Positions 35,635-42,283 of a stretch of DNA of 54,748 nt are shown one piece after another (the first letter of the stretch is position 1; each line of letters opens with the position of its first letter). The DNA lies in assembly GCA_000995965.1 (NCBI GenBank), contig LBYD01000005.1, positions 1 through 54,748 of the forward strand, given 5' to 3'. A program made the translations under genes and the position numbers. This DNA is from Candidatus Moranbacteria bacterium GW2011_GWC2_40_12 (GTDB taxonomy: Bacteria > Patescibacteria > Paceibacteria > Moranbacterales > UBA11712). Below the pieces are notes generated by a model. The model was not told the origin of the DNA. It did no database searches and saw only the letters and a program-made list of their open reading frames with translations.

Positions 35635-36154
35635 AAAGATTTTTATAATTATTTTTTTCAAGTTTTTCTTCGTGCATAGCAAATAAAATCTTATCTACTT
35701 CTCGCGGGGTAATTTTATTTTCTTTGGCAATTTTCCTAATTGCTTTCAGAAATTCATACCAGCCCTCTTTTGATATGGTTTTATTGATAGACTTTAATCC
35801 AATTGCGCGAATCATATCAATACACCTTATATCTATGATAGCGTATTTATCTGGATAAACTGCTGTTAGGATTGCAGATGCCGTTGGGATGCCAACGCCT
35901 TCAAGACGAAGAAGCCAATCAATTTTTGATTTTTCATTTACTTGCTTGAAAGCAAATTTTGTAATACGTTCAACATCAAGTTTCTTATTTTTTAAGTATC
36001 TGTTTTTTTGCCTTCTTGATTTCCACATGCAAATGGTGTAGAGGTCATTAAAGTCTAGATAGCCTCTATCTCTCGTTCTTTTTCCGATAATGTCAAATAT
36101 ATATTTTTCTTTATCGTAAAGATCTAAGTATTTGTTAATATGTTTAATTTTCAT
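35627..36154 (-). CDS. HhH-containing protein, DNA-glycosylase-superfamily-like
   Basis: 175 aa, very AT-rich gene. A helix-hairpin-helix is visible in RLEGVGIPTASAILTAVYP, followed by KYAIIDIRCIDMI, whose Asp lies where HhH-GPD glycosylases have their catalytic Asp. No FeS-cluster Cys is present. The protein is shorter than typical MutY/Nth enzymes. Within a C5 methylation operon it could remove T from T:G mismatches, as MIG-type enzymes do, or bind DNA ends. This function is inference. Confidence 0.6.
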   Translation of the reverse strand: MKIKHINKYLDLYDKEKYIFDIIGKRTRDRGYLDFNDLYTICMWKSRRQKNRYLKNKKLDVERITKFAFKQVNEKSKIDWLLRLEGVGIPTASAILTAVYPDKYAIIDIRCIDMIRAIGLKSINKTISKEGWYEFLKAIRKIAKENKITPREVDKILFAMHEEKLEKNNYKNLYD

Positions 36155-36174
36155 ATTTCTATTATACTTTACTT

Positions 36175-37293
36175 TTATTTACATAGCAAGTCGTCAATTT
36201 TCAGGGGTTGAAAGCTCTCCATTTGCTCCCGAATTTGCTTGATCCAGCCGTGGCAATGAGCCGGGTTTTGAATAGCGTTGAGCTTTTTCATATCTTTTGC
36301 GATTCTATACCAAGTCCGGCGCGTGGCCTGTTTTTCAAGCATTCCGCGAAGTTCCCTTATGCCGTCCCCGTCTTTGCATAGCTGGTCAAGCCCGACGAGA
36401 TAGGCGGCTTCTTTAGGCTTTATGACCGGATAGCTTTTTGTAAGATTTTTCATTGTTTGCTTCGGGCCGGGAGAAAGGCCGAAAAGAAAAAGGTTTTCCT
36501 TGACGACCATTTCATCCCAATAGCTCTCGACTATCTTTTTGCATACGCTTTCCTTGAATATATCCTCGAATGTCGGATTTTTGCAAAACCCGTTTTTTTC
36601 AAGGACGGCGTTCATTTTTCTTTTGTTGGCCAGCCTTGCCTCAATTCTCAAGACTTCCGGCAGGCGACCTTGTTTTTTGAATTGCTGAAACAATGATAAC
36701 TGCATCGGCGTTTTGTCTTTGTCCTCGGCCCGGCCTTTCGGCTTGGTCAGATCGGGTATTTTGTCATATACGACAAGCTCGTGGGAATTGGCGTGAAGAT
36801 GAAGGGAATGGCCATCGTTCTTGAAGCTGTCCCGGGTCAAGTCCATTTTCTGCGTAAGGTTTATTTTTTTCAATTCTTTGATAACGCCGCTTGCCGTGTA
36901 GCTGTCCGTCAGCAAAATATTTTTCGAAGGATGAAAAACCGAAACGCTGGCTTTTCTTAGAATAGGCTCGAACAACCAAATTCCAAGATCGCGCAATCGT
37001 GCCTGAAGTGTTTGCAGGACAATGTCAAAATCTTTTTCACAAACTTCATCAACATTGTTGCCGAATATCAGTTTTGGAATGGAAAATTCAAGCTGAAGCA
37101 GGCCCGTTCCTTCCCGGTTCGCAAATCGCGGCCGGGGCCGGTATATACCGTCCTGTTTTTGTCGCGCCGACTGATTTTTCACATATTTTCTATATCCGCG
37201 GCTGGTATTTTGAAGATCCCAGCCCGCGCCGAAAAGTTCGCTTTCGGAAACATATTTTTGCGGCTGAATAGAGAGAACGACAGTATCAACCAT
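36175..37293 (-). CDS. Putative rolling-circle replication initiator (phage G2P-like)
   Basis: 372 aa. The start MVDTVVLSI and a later SLHLHANSHELVVYDKIPDL block resemble the gene II/X replication proteins of filamentous phages and related plasmid Reps. In these, an H-rich strand and a YDK motif are typical. A catalytic Tyr cannot be assigned with certainty. The C-terminal 130 residues are helical and basic. It lies 20 bases upstream of the HhH gene and is preceded by a 47-aa ORF that overlaps its start by 8 bases. The context of a mobile element supports the call. Confidence 0.55.
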   Translation of the reverse strand: MVDTVVLSIQPQKYVSESELFGAGWDLQNTSRGYRKYVKNQSARQKQDGIYRPRPRFANREGTGLLQLEFSIPKLIFGNNVDEVCEKDFDIVLQTLQARLRDLGIWLFEPILRKASVSVFHPSKNILLTDSYTASGVIKELKKINLTQKMDLTRDSFKNDGHSLHLHANSHELVVYDKIPDLTKPKGRAEDKDKTPMQLSLFQQFKKQGRLPEVLRIEARLANKRKMNAVLEKNGFCKNPTFEDIFKESVCKKIVESYWDEMVVKENLFLFGLSPGPKQTMKNLTKSYPVIKPKEAAYLVGLDQLCKDGDGIRELRGMLEKQATRRTWYRIAKDMKKLNAIQNPAHCHGWIKQIREQMESFQPLKIDDLLCK

Positions 37294-37429
37294 TTTTTTG
37301 CTGCTTATAATTATCCGGGTTTACTCGCATATCTATTTTTAAAAGCAAATCATAAAAGCCGACAAGATTATCCAAATCCCGCTCTTCATTTTCTTTTCCT
37401 GTTTGTAATATTTCTTCTTTTTCCAACAT
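37286..37429 (-). CDS. 47-aa ORF overlapping the rep start
   Basis: MLEKEEILQTG to NPDNYKQQKNG, 47 codons and TGA. It is acidic and probably helical. The last 8 bases overlap the ATG of the Rep-like gene, so it could couple Rep translation or act as a copy-control peptide. No ribosome binding site is visible. Instead a hairpin (37434-37451) sits directly before the ATG. Not recognised in any family. Confidence 0.5.
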   Translation of the reverse strand: MLEKEEILQTGKENEERDLDNLVGFYDLLLKIDMRVNPDNYKQQKNG

Positions 37430-37433
37430 AAAA

Positions 37434-37451
37434 ACGGCTATTGATAGCCGT
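37434..37451 (-). promoter_or_regulatory. Hairpin directly before 47-aa ORF
   Basis: ACGGCTAT-tg-ATAGCCGT, a perfect 8-bp stem. It has T-runs in both directions and ends 5 bases before the ATG on the minus strand. It could be an attenuator or could block the start site. Confidence 0.55.
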
Positions 37452-37476
37452 CTTTTGAAATAATTTTTTGTGTGCA

Positions 37477-37594
37477 GAATTGGTAATCACCCTACAATAA
37501 ATGAAGCAATTGCAAAAAGCAAAAAACTCACATTTCTTTTCCACTGTAGAGTTTAAGATAAGCCTAAAAAGGCGTCTATCAAAATTACCAATTC
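37477..37594. repeat. Inverted repeat upstream of rep
   Basis: GAATTGGTAAT (37477-37487) and ATTACCAATTC (37584-37594). A related GGTAATCACCCTAC/GGTAATCGCCTAC word recurs near 37776. A possible Rep or regulator binding region. Confidence 0.5.
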
Positions 37595-37948
37595 CACGCA
37601 TTCATTCGCCCCGTATCCCTGTTTCGTGCCTTCTCCGCGGACTTGCAGCCGCTTGGCGCACTCGACATGTTTCCAAATGTTTGATGATTACCTAGAGCCA
37701 TTATAGAGATAGGATTAAATGCATTAATTGGATTTCCTTCTAGGGTTCTGTTCGTCAGCTCCTGACCGAATAACTGTTTGGGTAATCGCCTACTCGACTT
37801 TCGCCTAAAAGGTTTGACGATTTTTAAATTACTGATGTTATTTTAAATCAATGTCAAGAAAAGTCAAGAGATATAGGGAAAGAAAAAGAACGCGAGGGGA
37901 TCAAAAAAACTCAATTCATATAACTGGCAGGAATGTTTTTATTGACCC

Positions 37949-38060
37949 TCTGACAACCCGCCGTTGTTGCGACATTTCTTTTTTTCTAAAGTTTTTGCCT
38001 CCAAGCTTTCGGCTCAAAATTTGAAAAAAATGAAACATCGCAAAACGGGTTGTTGTCAGA
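37949..38060. repeat. Large inverted repeat, candidate replication origin
   Basis: Arms of about 39 nt (37949-37987 and 38022-38060) begin TCTGACAAC and continue with TTGCGA and a T-rich stretch, with small differences. The loop is about 34 nt. It lies beyond the Rep gene in a region of about 900 bp with no convincing gene. The rest of 37595-38337 holds only short GC hairpins (GCCCCCTT-tg-AAGGGGGA near 38093; CCCCGC-tatc-GCGGGG at 38192-38207). Confidence 0.5.
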
Positions 38061-38209
38061 CATTCTTTTTCCCGCTATTTATACAACCCCCTGCCCCCTT
38101 TGAAGGGGGAAAGCCTTTCTTTCGCATCGAGCGTGCAGAAAGGCGTTATACGGGCGCGCTCGCTTCGCTACGCCTTGAGCTTCACTCAAGCCCCGCTATC
38201 GCGGGGACG

Positions 38210-38217
38210 CCCGGGAG
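38210..38217. other. Candidate right att core
   Basis: CCCGGGAG, the same 8 bases as tRNA-Asn 31528-31535. It is followed by TTTT, as expected after an intact tRNA gene. Eight bases may match by chance. Confidence 0.35.
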
Positions 38218-38394
38218 TTTTGCGAATTTTCGATCCCCGGAAAATGGATTATTAATTGAAATGAAATATAAGCCTTGTTTAAAGCATATTATAGATAAAG
38301 AGCTTTTGCAGGCTCTGTAATTGGTATTTGGAAATTTATGACAATGATATTTCTCAAAGAACCAACTCAATGCCACCTTTGGAAAGAAGAAAAT

Positions 38395-38868
38395 ATGCCA
38401 TCAAATGATAAGGAAATGGCGGATAATTTTGATGATGTTCGCGCCTTTGAAGATCTTGATGAACCGGATGTTGATCGGCTTGTTTGCAAATGCAACCAAT
38501 GCGGCCAGACTTATTTTTATGAAATTCTTAATATGTGGAATGGCTCTGTCTATGTCAATATTATTCCCGTAGAAAATGAAAAGGAGGCCGAGAAAATGAA
38601 AAATCTTTCAAGATATGACATTTTAAAATATGTTCCGCGAATAGAAGATGGTGCTTCTGTGGGCGAGAAACGAACAGGATATCGCTGGCTTAAGCGTGAA
38701 CATCGAACAGATGCTGAATGGGATGCGACGGCAGATGATATTGATAAGCGCATAAAAATTGTTAAAGGTCTTTATGTAAAAGCTAAAGCAGATTTCGAAG
38801 ATCGAATTGCGGGGGAAAAACAGAGTACGAATCAATCAGCTTTTGCGAAATCAGATTTGAATTGCTAA
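38395..38868 (+). CDS. Hypothetical protein with CxCxxC knuckle
   Basis: 157 aa from ATG 38395 (MPSNDKEMADNF), with a purine-rich stretch upstream. A start at 38338 would add 19 residues. The sequence is acidic, with CKCNQCG near residue 34 as a possible half zinc ribbon, and a helical, charged second half. No family recognised. It is the first plus-strand gene of the accessory region. Its end overlaps the antisense 86-aa ORF. Confidence 0.65.
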   Translation: MPSNDKEMADNFDDVRAFEDLDEPDVDRLVCKCNQCGQTYFYEILNMWNGSVYVNIIPVENEKEAEKMKNLSRYDILKYVPRIEDGASVGEKRTGYRWLKREHRTDAEWDATADDIDKRIKIVKGLYVKAKADFEDRIAGEKQSTNQSAFAKSDLNC

Positions 38869-39111
38869 ATTATTTTGAAAAAGCATAAATTGCTGCTTTA
38901 TTCTTCCCCAATCCAAAGTTCCAAGTTTGTCAGCTAGGGGGAGCCTACAAATATAGCCCTTATTTACAGGGTTATTTTTATACCAGAATGGGACGTTAGA
39001 ACTTTTTGTGATAAAATTAGAGAAAAGAAGTTTATGATTTGGATGTATCAAATAGCTATCTGACCGATGGATTATACTTCTAACTTTGTCCACTTTGTAA
39101 GACAATATCAT
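38851..39111 (-). CDS. 86-aa ORF, least-decayed copy of antisense gene family
   Basis: The C-terminal part ICRLPLADKLGTLDW, then GRIKQQFMLFQNNL, recurs as broken antisense pieces at about 40515-40600 and 41553-41679. Copy C reads LPIKNIFRTLDWDAIGQEL. Leu codons differ synonymously (TTG against CTA), so the ancestral sequence was probably translated on this strand. No family recognised. This copy may be intact or a chance extension of a remnant. Confidence 0.4.
   Translation of the reverse strand: MILSYKVDKVRSIIHRSDSYLIHPNHKLLFSNFITKSSNVPFWYKNNPVNKGYICRLPLADKLGTLDWGRIKQQFMLFQNNLAIQI
38907..38945. repeat. Conserved 39-nt core, copy A
   Basis: Starts CCCAATCCAAAGTTCCAAG and ends GAGCC. 38 of 39 bases match copy B (40554-40592). 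Copy A is separated from its terminator hairpin by about 170 extra bases. Confidence 0.8.
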
Positions 39112-39114
39112 TTT

Positions 39115-39140
39115 AAGGCTTTTTTAAGCCTTATTTTTTT
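39115..39140 (+). terminator. Terminator before 198-aa gene
   Basis: AAGGCTT-tttt-AAGCCTT followed by A and seven T. Confidence 0.75.
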
Positions 39141-39152
39141 GTGCTTATAATC

Positions 39153-39181
39153 TTGACAAATCAGTATATTTAGGATAAACT
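39153..39181 (+). promoter_or_regulatory. Promoter of 198-aa gene
   Basis: TTGACA (39153-39158), a 17-base spacer and TAAACT (39176-39181). A 9-bp inverted repeat TGAAACTAG-N5-CTAGTTTCA (39186-39208) lies at the expected transcript start and could be an operator. Confidence 0.75.
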
Positions 39182-39251
39182 GTAGTGAAACTAGATCGGC
39201 TAGTTTCAGATATTGCTGACAATCAATCTTTAAAATCAAGGAGACGCAGCT

Positions 39252-39848
39252 ATGAAATTAGGGAGTAGTGCGTTTTACACGGATCCGGCGGCTAATTTTT
39301 TGTATGCCGTCGAAAAAAGATGGGAGCGCCAGCCGGACAAAATTGAGTTATGTTTCGCCGCTGCCCGCATCTACCAGCCCCAGAGCCAGTATCAATTCCT
39401 TACCTGGCTAAAAGAGCTTCTGCCTCATTATCGGCTGGTTTCAAACGGGCAGAAAAGCCCCATCCAGGCAAAAATCAATGGGGTGAGTATTCCTTGGCCG
39501 TTTACGGCCGAGGTAGTTCTCCCGGCTGCGACACCAATAGAGCTGGAGGAAGACACGACCCGGCTCCAGAAAGACTTCAATGACGCTCTCCAGGGCGTTA
39601 CCAATCATCGTCTTCTGGCAGAAGTACTTTATATCATGGCGTATAGGCACATGCTCAAAGGAGACAAACATTATTGGCAAAAATGGGCTATGGCTTGTCA
39701 GGACCAGATGCGGGAATGCACTTTTAAAACGTATGAAGACTGCGTCCCCATTCACGGCCCGATGGCTTACGGCGTACCCCTGCCCAACTGGTTTACCCCC
39801 GAAACGGCCCTGCCCCGTCTGGGACTCTCACCCGCACCTTCGGCGTAA
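39252..39848 (+). CDS. Hypothetical 198-aa cytosolic protein in cassette-like array
   Basis: 198 aa, preceded by AAGGAG 10 bases before ATG. There is no signal peptide or membrane helix. It is aromatic- and Pro-rich with a central helical part (TRLQKDFNDALQGVTNHRLL). Two Cys (CQDQMREC) lie close together in the second half. No family recognised. It has its own promoter and a strong terminator. Confidence 0.8.
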   Translation: MKLGSSAFYTDPAANFLYAVEKRWERQPDKIELCFAAARIYQPQSQYQFLTWLKELLPHYRLVSNGQKSPIQAKINGVSIPWPFTAEVVLPAATPIELEEDTTRLQKDFNDALQGVTNHRLLAEVLYIMAYRHMLKGDKHYWQKWAMACQDQMRECTFKTYEDCVPIHGPMAYGVPLPNWFTPETALPRLGLSPAPSA

Positions 39849-39885
39849 TACGCCTCAAACGCAACCGCAACACGCATGCTGATCA

Positions 39886-39925
39886 GAAGCCCTTGGCACC
39901 ACGCCCAGGGCTTCGACTTTTTTTA
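39886..39925 (+). terminator. Terminator of 198-aa gene
   Basis: GAAGCCCTTGG pairs with CCCAGGGCTTC (one bulge). CGAC and seven T follow. Confidence 0.85.
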
Positions 39926-39932
39926 GGAAGAA

Positions 39933-39961
39933 TTGACAAATTACCGGATTAGTGATAATAT
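39933..39961 (+). promoter_or_regulatory. Promoter of ndk-like gene
   Basis: TTGACA (39933-39938), a 17-base spacer and TAATAT (39956-39961). Confidence 0.8.
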
Positions 39962-39999
39962 CAATTGCTTTCAAATTTGCGAGCTTAAAGGAGGAGGAC

Positions 40000-40392
40000 T
40001 TGGAAACCCAAGAAACCTTAGTTTTAATCAAACCCGATGCGTTTGCGAAAGGGATATGGCATAAAATTGCTCTAGACTTCAGAAAACATCATCTGAAGAT
40101 CATAGGGGCAAAATTCATCCAACCCAATCGCCAATTAATGGATAAGTTGTACCAAGAGCATCGGGAAAAACCGTTCTTTGGCGGATTAATTGACTTTATG
40201 ACTAGCGGACTCATTCTGGCGCTCTGCCTACAAGGCGGAAGTGCTGTGAAAAGAGTGCGCGAAATCAACGAAGCGACTCGAAAAGTCCACGCCTCTCACG
40301 ATCATCTGTCGGCGAACGTGGTCCATGGTTCGGACTCACAGGAGAGCGCCGCGAGGGAAATCGAGATTTTTTTCGGCGCCAACCACAACTAG
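40000..40392 (+). CDS. ndk: Divergent nucleoside-diphosphate kinase
   Basis: 130 aa from TTG 40000. A strong AGGAGGAGG lies just before it, and the ATG at 39952 lies inside the promoter and is excluded. NDK moves phosphate between NTPs and NDPs through a His. VLIKPDAFAKG at the start and NVVHGSDSQESAAREIEIFF with the active His are kept. The nucleotide-binding TIRGDF segment with its Arg is missing, and the link is about 10 residues short (REINEATRKVHASHDHLSANVVHG). Activity is therefore doubtful. Confidence 0.88.
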   Translation: METQETLVLIKPDAFAKGIWHKIALDFRKHHLKIIGAKFIQPNRQLMDKLYQEHREKPFFGGLIDFMTSGLILALCLQGGSAVKRVREINEATRKVHASHDHLSANVVHGSDSQESAAREIEIFFGANHN

Positions 40393-40445
40393 GAGCTTAT
40401 AGCCAAACATTTGCTACATTGCAAATCGGCTATGAGCTCTTTTAT
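40392..40445 (+). terminator. Terminator of ndk-like gene
   Basis: GAGCTTATAGCC pairs with GGCTATGAGCTC (one G-T), with an inner ATTTG/CAAAT stem. A T-rich tail follows. Confidence 0.8.
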
Positions 40446-40553
40446 TTATAATATAATTCCAAATTATTTAATAGTAAAGATAATTTGCTAACTGATTTTT
40501 CCCATTAAATCACTATACACTTTTGAAAAATAACTAATTTTTGCCTGATCAGT

Positions 40554-40592
40554 CCCAATCCAAAGTTCCAAGTTTGTCAGCTAGGGAGAGCC
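40554..40592. repeat. Conserved 39-nt core, copy B
   Basis: One base differs from copy A. It is preceded by TTTTGAAAAA and a TAATTTTTGCC word shared with copy C. The antisense reading has stops after TLDWD, so it is a decayed remnant. Confidence 0.8.
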
Positions 40593-40602
40593 ATTTTATT
40601 TT

Positions 40603-40624
40603 AAGGCATTTACAAGCCTTTTTA
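40603..40624 (+). terminator. Terminator after repeat copy B
   Basis: AAGGC-N8-GCCTT with a T-run, at the same position relative to the repeat as in copies A and C. Confidence 0.7.
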
Positions 40625-40636
40625 GTTTATTTAAAT

Positions 40637-40665
40637 TTGACAAAACCTATGTGATAATTTATCTT
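40637..40665 (+). promoter_or_regulatory. Promoter of 260-aa gene
   Basis: TTGACA (40637-40642), a 17-base spacer and TATCTT (40660-40665). GAGGAGGAA precedes the ATG. Confidence 0.7.
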
Positions 40666-40714
40666 GAAATGTCTCTGAATTGAATGAAAAAATCCTTGAG
40701 GAGGAACCATAAAG

Positions 40715-41497
40715 ATGGATTGGCAAGAATTTTCGTTGCAGTATGTCGTTGAGCCGAAGGAGGAAGAATGTTTCCACCTTGGGGTTCACATAAGTTCTTT
40801 ATATCTTCCCGATATTACCTCGGGACTGTTCAAGGGTGCGCCTCACATTAGGTGGATTTCCAACAGGTTTGGGATTTCTCATCCCGCTGGAATTTACTGC
40901 CCCAAGGATGTCATTGAAGTTTTCATCTGCCAAAAAGGGTGGGCTCAAATTGAAATGCATTCCAAGGAGCGTTGCGGGGTGGTTGTGCTCAACGCCGAGG
41001 AAAACAAGGGGCTCATCGTGAATTGGGAAATCCATCGTTCCTTGACGATTTCCAACGGCGGCACGCTGATGATTTTGTCCTCGGACAATTTTGACTACAA
41101 CATCCGGGAAGCCGTTAAGATGTCCTTCAAATGTCATTGTAGCGAATCTGGCCCGGATGGATTGATGAGTCCCGAAAAAGTGGCTATCATTTTGAAACCG
41201 CTTCATCAGGCCATTTTGAAATGCCGCAGCTCCCGGGATTTAGAAAATTGGGTACACAAACTGGATATTCCCGGCGTTGCCATTCCGCAAACCTGGCGGG
41301 AGCGTTGGAGTTCATACCTATGGTCTGCAGGTATGGCAGTTGCCCAATTTCCGGACCAAAACGCGTATTATCCCGAGGGCGATCGGCTTGAAATCCTCAA
41401 AGAAATCGAGCAGTTCCTACTTACTGGGATAATCCCCACGGAAGGATTGCAGCTCGATGGTAGCTGGTATGCCATCGGCGACAAGGCCGCGGGCTAA
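40715..41497 (+). CDS. Hypothetical 260-aa protein, possibly cupin-like
   Basis: 260 aa with a strong ribosome binding site (GAGGAGG). The first 140 residues alternate strands and contain VIEVFICQKGWAQIEMHSKERCGVVVLNAEE and EIHRSLTISNGGTLMILSSDNFDYN. This recalls the small cupins of the FdtA/WxcM group, though the metal/His pattern is not certain. The second half is helical with a Trp-rich stretch (TWRERWSSYLW). It is not membrane-bound. It stands alone with its own promoter and terminator. Confidence 0.75.
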   Translation: MDWQEFSLQYVVEPKEEECFHLGVHISSLYLPDITSGLFKGAPHIRWISNRFGISHPAGIYCPKDVIEVFICQKGWAQIEMHSKERCGVVVLNAEENKGLIVNWEIHRSLTISNGGTLMILSSDNFDYNIREAVKMSFKCHCSESGPDGLMSPEKVAIILKPLHQAILKCRSSRDLENWVHKLDIPGVAIPQTWRERWSSYLWSAGMAVAQFPDQNAYYPEGDRLEILKEIEQFLLTGIIPTEGLQLDGSWYAIGDKAAG

Positions 41498-41528
41498 AAG
41501 CAAGTATAATCATAACCCTACCAAACAG

Positions 41529-41548
41529 AGGCGGCCATCCGGTCGCCT
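41529..41548 (+). terminator. Hairpin after 260-aa gene
   Basis: AGGCGGCC-atcc-GGTCGCCT, with a weak T-rich tail. Confidence 0.6.
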
Positions 41549-41623
41549 TTCAAATTTTATGAGATATATGTTGGCTAATAGACAAAGTCTTTTGAAAAAT
41601 AGCCAATTCTTGCCCTATAGCAT

Positions 41624-41662
41624 CCCAATCTAGAGTTCTAAATATGTTCTTAATCGGGAGCC
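41624..41662. repeat. Conserved 39-nt core, copy C
   Basis: The same length as copies A and B with about a third of the bases changed. The ends CCCAATC and GAGCC are kept. The antisense frame is open for about 40 codons (LPIKNIFRTLDWDAIGQEL) but has no start. A hairpin CAGGCTT-N5-AAGCCTG with a T-run follows (41671-41695), then GTTAACCA-N9-TGGTTAAC (41696-41720). Confidence 0.7.
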
Positions 41663-41750
41663 ACGTTTTTCAGGCTTATAAAAAGCCTGATTTTTGTTAA
41701 CCATTGACTCATTGGTTAACATAGATTATTTTCCGAAAGAAAAAAATTTT

Positions 41751-41790
41751 AAAAGGGATAGCCTGGAACTCTTTCCGGGTTATCCCTTTT
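41751..41790 (-). terminator. Terminator past the 3D-domain pseudogene
   Basis: AAAAGGGATA pairs with TATCCCTTTT over a 20-base loop. On the minus strand a T-rich tail follows. Confidence 0.7.
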
Positions 41791-41808
41791 AAGTTAAGTC
41801 GCCTGACG

Positions 41809-42281
41809 TCAAGGTTGATATCCAACAACCTCGATGACAAATTTTCTCTTTTGCAGGTCATTGATCTTTTCGGCAATTTCTCGCCCTTGATCTCCTAAAC
41901 CGGCAAAAATGTCGATGTGCCGTCCTTTCACGGCGCTTCCGGTATCATGGACCGTGAAAATTATTCTATTCGCCGGACGGGGAGAATCGATTCCTAAAGC
42001 AATGCCCAAATCCGGAATCCGAATTCTTGTTTTCTTGGGAAGGACACGTCAATCGGCGGCGATTGTCCCGATACCCGGTGCGTCGCCAGAGCGAGTAATC
42101 TTACCCGACCCGTTCATCCGGACATCCTTTTATAACTTCCGAGAACATATTTTCTCTGTCCGGAACGAGGACCGTAATAGGCTGTTACGCGCACCTCCAT
42201 TTCTTTAAGAACAATTGCCTTTTTATCCCCGCGATCCGATTCTGAACCAGATGGGCAATCGGGCAAACGGTCCTCGACAAA
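41809..42281 (-). pseudogene. Broken 3D-domain (cell-wall) protein
   Basis: Pieces of one 3D (Asp-Asp-Asp) domain can be read in order: KEMEVRVTAYYGPRSGQRKYV, then MNGSGKITRSGDAPGIGTIAAD, then RVLPKKTRIRIPDLGIA, and TVHDTGSAVKGRHIDIFAG. The first and second pieces are in different frames (one base lost near 42126-42131). A TGA at 42049-42051 interrupts the second and third. The 5' end with the expected export signal is gone, and the frame runs into the end of the helicase gene. 3D domains occur in lytic transglycosylase-like wall enzymes. Confidence 0.8.
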
Positions 42282-42283
42282 AA

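Larger units (their letters stand above)
31528..38217. mobile_element. Putative integrated plasmid-like element in tRNA-Asn
   Basis: About 6.7 kb. The left end is the 3' part of tRNA-Asn. The right end is placed, as inference, at a second CCCGGGAG (38210-38217). It carries integrase, Vsr, C5 methyltransferase, putative restriction enzyme, HTH, HhH protein, Rep-like protein and a small ORF, all on the minus strand, plus an inverted-repeat region past the small ORF. Gene content and the tRNA junction support the left end well. The right end is uncertain. Confidence 0.55.

Noticed and set aside
37964..38320. 118-codon plus-strand frame in the element's non-coding region
   Set aside because: Passes through hairpins and an inverted repeat, has no ribosome binding site, and the translation has no recognisable features.
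39952..40000. ATG 39952 as ndk start
   Set aside because: It lies between the -35 and -10 boxes. The TTG at 40000 has the strong ribosome binding site.
38907..41662. Integron attC sites
   Set aside because: No GTTRRRY core pairs, no tyrosine integrase IntI, and the repeats read as remnants of a gene in antisense.
42049..42051. TGA as a recoded Gly codon (code 25)
   Set aside because: The same gene also has a frameshift, and TGA is used as the stop of rsmI, vsr and others here.
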